Part shown: positions 58,948-64,000 of the stretch, piece by piece | How positions within the stretch are numbered: position 1 is the first letter of the stretch | Layout: the number at the start of each line of letters is the position of its first letter | Source: Letharia columbiana | Lineage: Eukaryota > Ascomycota > Lecanoromycetes > Lecanorales > Parmeliaceae | Assembly (NCBI RefSeq): GCF_014066305.1 | Contig: NW_023501092.1 | Location: 248,001-312,000, forward strand | Direction: 5' to 3' | Length of the DNA stretch: 64,000 nt | Position numbers and translations under genes: made by a program | The notes under the pieces: model-generated | Told to the model about the DNA's origin: nothing | Database searches by the model: none | Seen by the model: only the letters and a program-made list of their open reading frames with translations

Positions 58948-61900
58948 TATAATTAGTACTCGCAAATAGTAAGACTATATATAAAATAACGTATATATAA
59001 GTAGATATATAGATAGATAATTAGATATATTCAATACTAGGATAGCTAAGACCTTTTTGAATATATAAATAATTCAAAAAAGGCCCCTTAGCGCTAGAAA
59101 ACTCCCAAATCCAAGATGTCGTTTAAAGAGGGTAAAGGTCTCGAGAAGAACTTCTAACGATATCTATCGCAGTAAATAATAGAGATTAATAGTACTAGCG
59201 CGGATGGGCTAAAAGATACTAATATTATAATAATACTCTAAGTATATAAGCTAGGTAAGTAATTATATATAGACGATAGAAATCTAACTTCTAACGATCT
59301 AGCAATTAGATCTCGTTATTACTAAGGCCGACGTTATATACTAATATTATAGTCTCTCTATAAAAGAAATAATTTAAATAATAGCTCTTAATACTAAGTG
59401 ATGTTAATATCTCGCGAAGGTTACTAATAATAATCTCTCTAGTAAAGAAGAAGCCCCTTAGCTAAAATAGCGGTATATTAAATAAGACTTTCTACTTAAA
59501 GAGATAATATAAGACTTTAACTACGTATACGTTATTATCTAACATAATTATCGTAAGTGTAATTCTATAGCGAAATAAGTTCGTTTTAGACGCTAAAAGC
59601 GTAAATTTCAGATAATCATTAAATAGCCTCACCGAGTAATGTGTAAGAAATCATTTATCGAAGTTCTTCTATTGAAGGTCTCGCTTATTATAAATAAACT
59701 CACCTACGCGTAGAAATATCGCGAAGGCGAGATAAAAGAAGATATATAGAGTTACCTCGGTATGAGTTAACTTATTAAAATAAGAAAGAATTTAAAGTAA
59801 TAAATCCTTAATAATTAGACGCCTTTCTTTTATATCAGCTTCGTTACGAAGATATTAATTATCTATAATAATGCGTTATAACTAAGGATAATAAAATACT
59901 AAGAGATTATTAAATTCTATATCTATATAAGCTAACCTAAGACCAATAAGATATATTTTTATAGACTTCGACTTAACGCGGCGAGTACTTAGATTAATAA
60001 TTTAGCCCGTAAGAGCATTTATAATTACTAAAAAGAGAGATTGAATCTCTATTAATGCGTAATAGATCGTATAGAATCTTACTAAAGTTATATATATCTT
60101 TCTAATTTTAATAGCAAGTTCTTATTAGAGAAGTCGTATGGCCTCTCGAGATAGTATAATCTGATTATATTAATATTCTAGTGGGTCTCGCCCTATTTCA
60201 GCGGAGATATAAGACCTTTCAGCTATAGATATACGTTAGTAATTTTTCGATATCGAAAATATAATAGATTATCGATTAGCTAATTAGCCTTCGTAGATAT
60301 TTAAGTAAATACTATTATAATATTATAAGTAGCTACTAGTATAGCTATATCGCGTAATAGGGCTATAACTAGCCTATATATAGAGGATTTACGTAATTCA
60401 TTAACGTTCGTCGTTATCGCAGTAGAGAACTAAGCGGATTCTTATAATTAATATAGCTAGCTCTATCGCGTAATAGACGGCCTTTATTTCTTTAAATTAT
60501 ATATCTTTAAAACGATAACATATAACTATTTTAATGCTGAAAACGTTTTTAAGCTGATCGATTAAATATAATCAGATAATCGAGAATGTGTTCTTTCCGA
60601 TATTCTAAACGTATCGATTTATATATATTATATAACTCGATTATCGACGTAGCGTATTAAGGCGACGCTATTTTAGTACTCTAGAAAGATATCCCACTAT
60701 AGTAAGTCTCCCTCTATCGCCTATAATTTATACGATTATTATAAGCCTTAAAGAGCATTAAAAGTCGCCTTAAGAATACTCTTTCTAAAATCACGACTTT
60801 AACAGCGAAAGAGAGAAAACTAATCGCTGACTCGAGCTCCTAATATAAGATATTACCCTTTTAAAGGTTTTTAATCATAATTCTTATCTTAATTAGCTTA
60901 TCCAAGAGGATCTCGCCTATATATAAATACTATCAATTCGATTCCTAGAAACTTAACTATAAAATCTATAATATTCTTTATATAATTAATTTAAAGGCCT
61001 AATTCGCTATATAGTTAATCGAATTATTAAACGTATTAGCTACGTTATTATCTAATAAAAGAATTATAAAGAAATCGTTTAAATAGTAAAGTACTATTTT
61101 TATAGAAGAATCGCGATTAAGATTTAAGTAAGAGCCTTTATAAAGAGATTAAATAGAAATAATAATATACGTAATCTAAATAATAGATATTTTCTTTTTA
61201 ATAGCGTTTATTATAATTAAAACTAAGTAGCTATTAGTTTAATATAGCGACGAATATATATCTAAAGACATCTTTAAGTCTCTTTTGCGAATTAGACCCT
61301 TGGCCTTTCTATAATAATACTACTACTACGTTTCGTATATAGCATATTTTAATACACTCTACTTCACCTAGATATCGTTATTAACTAAGTAGCCATATAG
61401 GAATAAGAGGTTATAAATTCGTCTCCAACCTTCTTATATTTCGATATTAAATCGAGTGGCGAATAGACGTGTGGCTTATTCTAGATTAACCTCGATTAAG
61501 CGTACTGCTAGAGCTACTTTTAGAAATTCGTTAATAATATTTAGAGTGCTTAACGTGCTGATAGATATTTTAACTACGATAGACTAAGATATAGCCTTAA
61601 AACCTATCTTAGCGCTCTTCCGAAGAATAACCGAAATAATCTTAATAAATATTAGATTTAGTGATCGTTTAACTATTTAAATTAATTATTAACTATTATA
61701 ATCTCTAGTAAGTATTCGGTTTAGTAGATTATATAGGCGTATAAGAACCTCTTAGTATGTACTGTAGCGACTGGCTCTGTGTACTCTGAGTTTTCTATCT
61801 TAATAATATAATTATCTAATAACAAATGATTAAAACTACTTATAACTGAATTTAAGACTTTAAGTACTTATCTATCGAATAATTTTGCTAATAGATTATA

Positions 61901-63110
61901 TAGATATATAAATAAATGCAGCGCTCGCGAAAATAGCTACCTCTTTGAAATTCTTTAATTTCTTCCTTCGGCGGTAACCTTACTGGGGCTGGGCGTCCGG
62001 ATTTAACTTGCTATTACTCGCATAAGTCCTTTAAGTATAGAAGGTTCTTATAGCTCTAATTTCGCTTTTGGTCTTGATTATCTTAATTATTCTAAATATG
62101 TATAGTAATAAAACGAGGTAATAAGTGAGAATAAAGTTAAATCTTGGTGTAGACAGCCGTGTGACGAATAGCTACGCATATAGGTCTTATTTAAACCTTT
62201 CTTCACGCTAACGTATATAAAGCGGCCGCGACTATCGAATATATATAGAAGTAGTATATTATATAATTATAGCCATTAATATCCTTTTTCCTTAGTCGGT
62301 AGTTATATATGAGCTAGTTTAACGAAATTTTTGATCTTAAAGATCTTGAGATTTATTTGAAGTACTTAATATTTACACTTCGAAACCTTTTAGCAATACT
62401 AAAAAGGCTTCTTCCTTTCTATAACGAGGACCCTCTTCTTTCTCCCGTCCGATTTGGTCGAATAAGTTTAAATCTAATATATCTAAGTAACGATAACGTG
62501 ACTGCGGTTATAACGGCGGTGGTGGCGATGTAACTTATAACCCTTCCTCGTAAGGATAGCGTTTTTCGCTCCTCTTGCCTTGAATAGCTGGTCTTCATTT
62601 TGAAGATCTACTTTGTAACAGGTGGGGCGTTTCTCACCTGGTCGGGCTCATATCCCGATGACGTGTCGTTCGGGTGTCCTCGCGGGGGGGTTTTTGGCCT
62701 TAATGGCCTTAAGGCCTTTTTGGCCTTAGGGCCTTTTGACCTTATTGGCTGCGTTAAGGTCTTTTTGTAACCTTAAAGCGGGGGTACACGTTTGTCGCTT
62801 TTTGGACCTGGTAGTGGGCGGGGCCTTTGAGTTTAAGAGTATGAGTATGTTTGTGGTAGTTGGATAGTCTTATGGTAGTTAAATAAGGCTATTTATATAG
62901 ACTCAACTATGAAGAAGAAGAAAATAATATAGCTCTAAAAGAGACGAATCGAATAAGAGCCATTGTAGGTGCAAAACAGGTGGCTTATAGCTCGTACTGG
63001 CACCTGTCCCCAACCCCTTGCCGGGGTCCAACAGGGGTCCACGGGTCCAACACACGGCTGATCAAACGCCCCAACGTTGGCCTCTAATGGACCCCTCCCC
63101 CCACTTTGCG
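58948..63110. mobile_element. RIP-degraded ~4.2 kb repeat element of unknown class
   Basis: Left end matches 58512-58690 and right end (62880-63110) matches 58700-58940, so the two copies share both termini and the long copy has ~3.75 kb of extra interior. The interior is RIP-textured with stops in every frame. Reading through them at 59.12 kb gives SFKEGKGLEKNF on the plus strand, but no reverse transcriptase, transposase or recombinase motif was recognised. The right ~450 bp is GC-richer and barely mutated. Confidence 0.6.
62690..62775. repeat. GGCCTT-rich palindromic simple repeat
   Basis: Repeated TTGGCCTT, AAGGCC and GGCCTTAAGGCC-type words over ~85 bp, preceded by a G7 run. Self-complementary and inside the less mutated right part of the degraded element; probably a structural feature of its 3' region. 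Confidence 0.6.
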
Positions 63111-64000
63111 AAAAGAATCGCAGCCTCCCCAATAGAGGTTTGACTGGAGACTTACTTTTATTCTGTGTTCCGATCCTATCTTCGTCTTTAAGAGCATGTT
63201 TACCTCAGGGCATCAATACACGTCTGTCATTTTGACTTTCCAAGCAGTGAGCAATTCCAACCGGGCCTTGCTTTCAGTTCCCAAGATAGAGAAGAGTGTG
63301 AATTGGCGTGATCGAGTGACCTTTCAGAGATCCATCATTACAACACCCAATGAGAACTAGATCAGTCGCTCACGGCCTCGACCATGCTATCAGCATGACA
63401 ATCATCGAGCATCCCCTGGCTACGATCAACAAGAGACTTGTTAGACAATTCCTGTTCTTGTTCTCTCTTTTCCTTCTGCGGAGTGTTTACAAAAATAGCT
63501 TTGGATATGTCAAAAGAGGCTTTTGTCCCCGAATTGAGCTCTGCTGTGAAGAACAGGCTGCGTGGTTGAAGTAGGCCTGGATCAACGAGAGGGAATACAG
63601 GAAGCAGAGCGAGGGAGAAAGAGAAGCGAGAGAAGGAGAAAAAGAGTAGTGAGAGAAGGAGGAGAGAGGGAAGCGAGAGAAGGGGGAGAAAGTCAAGCGA
63701 AGACCTGCACAACTATTCAAACATCCTTTTCCCACCTCATCATGCCAAACCCCAGCAGCCGAGACCGTGCCGCATTCACAGAAATTCTGGACAGTTGATG
63801 CACAGAAACATTGTGCTCCCAAAACACCTCATCTTCCGAGCCATGCAGAGCAACCGGGAGTTCGACTCCACGCAAAGGTTACAGAATCTGAAGCCCAGCA
63901 TACGCAAATAGAGTGAGCCGCTCCGAGGACCTCATCGAACCCAGCAAGGAAGAGCCATGGGCACCTATTGTCTAGTTCAGTGCTTATTTTTTTCACTTCT
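63111..64000. other. Right flank, no recognised gene
   Basis: Normal-composition sequence with several short open frames but no conserved protein. It includes a purine-rich plus-strand stretch (GAGA, GGAG, AGAAG units) at ~63588-63695, which creates low-complexity Ser/Leu/Phe-rich shadow frames on the minus strand. The window may end inside an intergenic region or an unrecognised gene. Confidence 0.45.

Noticed and set aside
59110..62850. Starship-type tyrosine recombinase (DUF3435) in the third degraded element
   Set aside because: Reading through RIP stops on either strand gave no recognisable recombinase motif, so the class was left open.
63850..63880. GTTCGACTCC, resembling a tRNA B box
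   Set aside because: The flanking bases do not form a T stem and no A box or acceptor pairing is present.

Overview
The window looks like nuclear DNA of a filamentous ascomycete (Pezizomycotina, probably Dothideomycetes). Genes carry short GT..AG introns, the recognisable proteins are typical fungal forms, and balanced-GC gene islands alternate sharply with very AT-rich blocks. In those blocks CpA and TpG are nearly absent while CpG survives, which is the mark of repeat-induced point mutation (RIP) of transposons.

Layout. 1-2.6 kb: a broken MFS transporter fragment and non-coding DNA. 2.6-7.8 kb: a RIP-degraded repeat, a short copy followed by a long copy sharing both ends. 8.1-8.4 kb: a large polypyrimidine tract. 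8.9-26 kb: the main gene island, with a steryl-ester-hydrolase-like lipase (-), the peroxisomal AAA ATPase PEX6 (+), a decayed SRR1-like gene (+), a SAM-dependent methyltransferase with one homopolymer frameshift (-), and ribulose-phosphate 3-epimerase (+, six exons). 26.06-26.39 kb: an odd block of homopolymer runs. 26.4-53.2 kb: a Ty3/gypsy chromovirus split by a 19.8 kb terminal-inverted-repeat element that holds a dead hAT transposase, several tandem repeats and about 20 copies of one short dispersed motif. 53.98-56.33 kb: a four-exon type I phosphodiesterase/nucleotide pyrophosphatase. 58.5-63.1 kb: a second RIP-degraded repeat with the same short-copy plus long-copy arrangement. 63.1-64 kb: flank without a recognised gene.

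The intact genes are unrelated housekeeping functions: neutral lipid breakdown, peroxisomal receptor recycling, the pentose phosphate pathway, and extracytoplasmic nucleotide or phosphodiester hydrolysis. Nothing suggests a biosynthetic cluster. The most unusual content is the nested transposon architecture: the giant TIR element, its dispersed motif, and the two short/long repeat tandems.

All splice sites and protein boundaries were worked out by eye. Transposon identities rest on reading through RIP-type stop codons (TAA/TAG in place of CAA/CAG, TAG in place of TGG). No database search was run.
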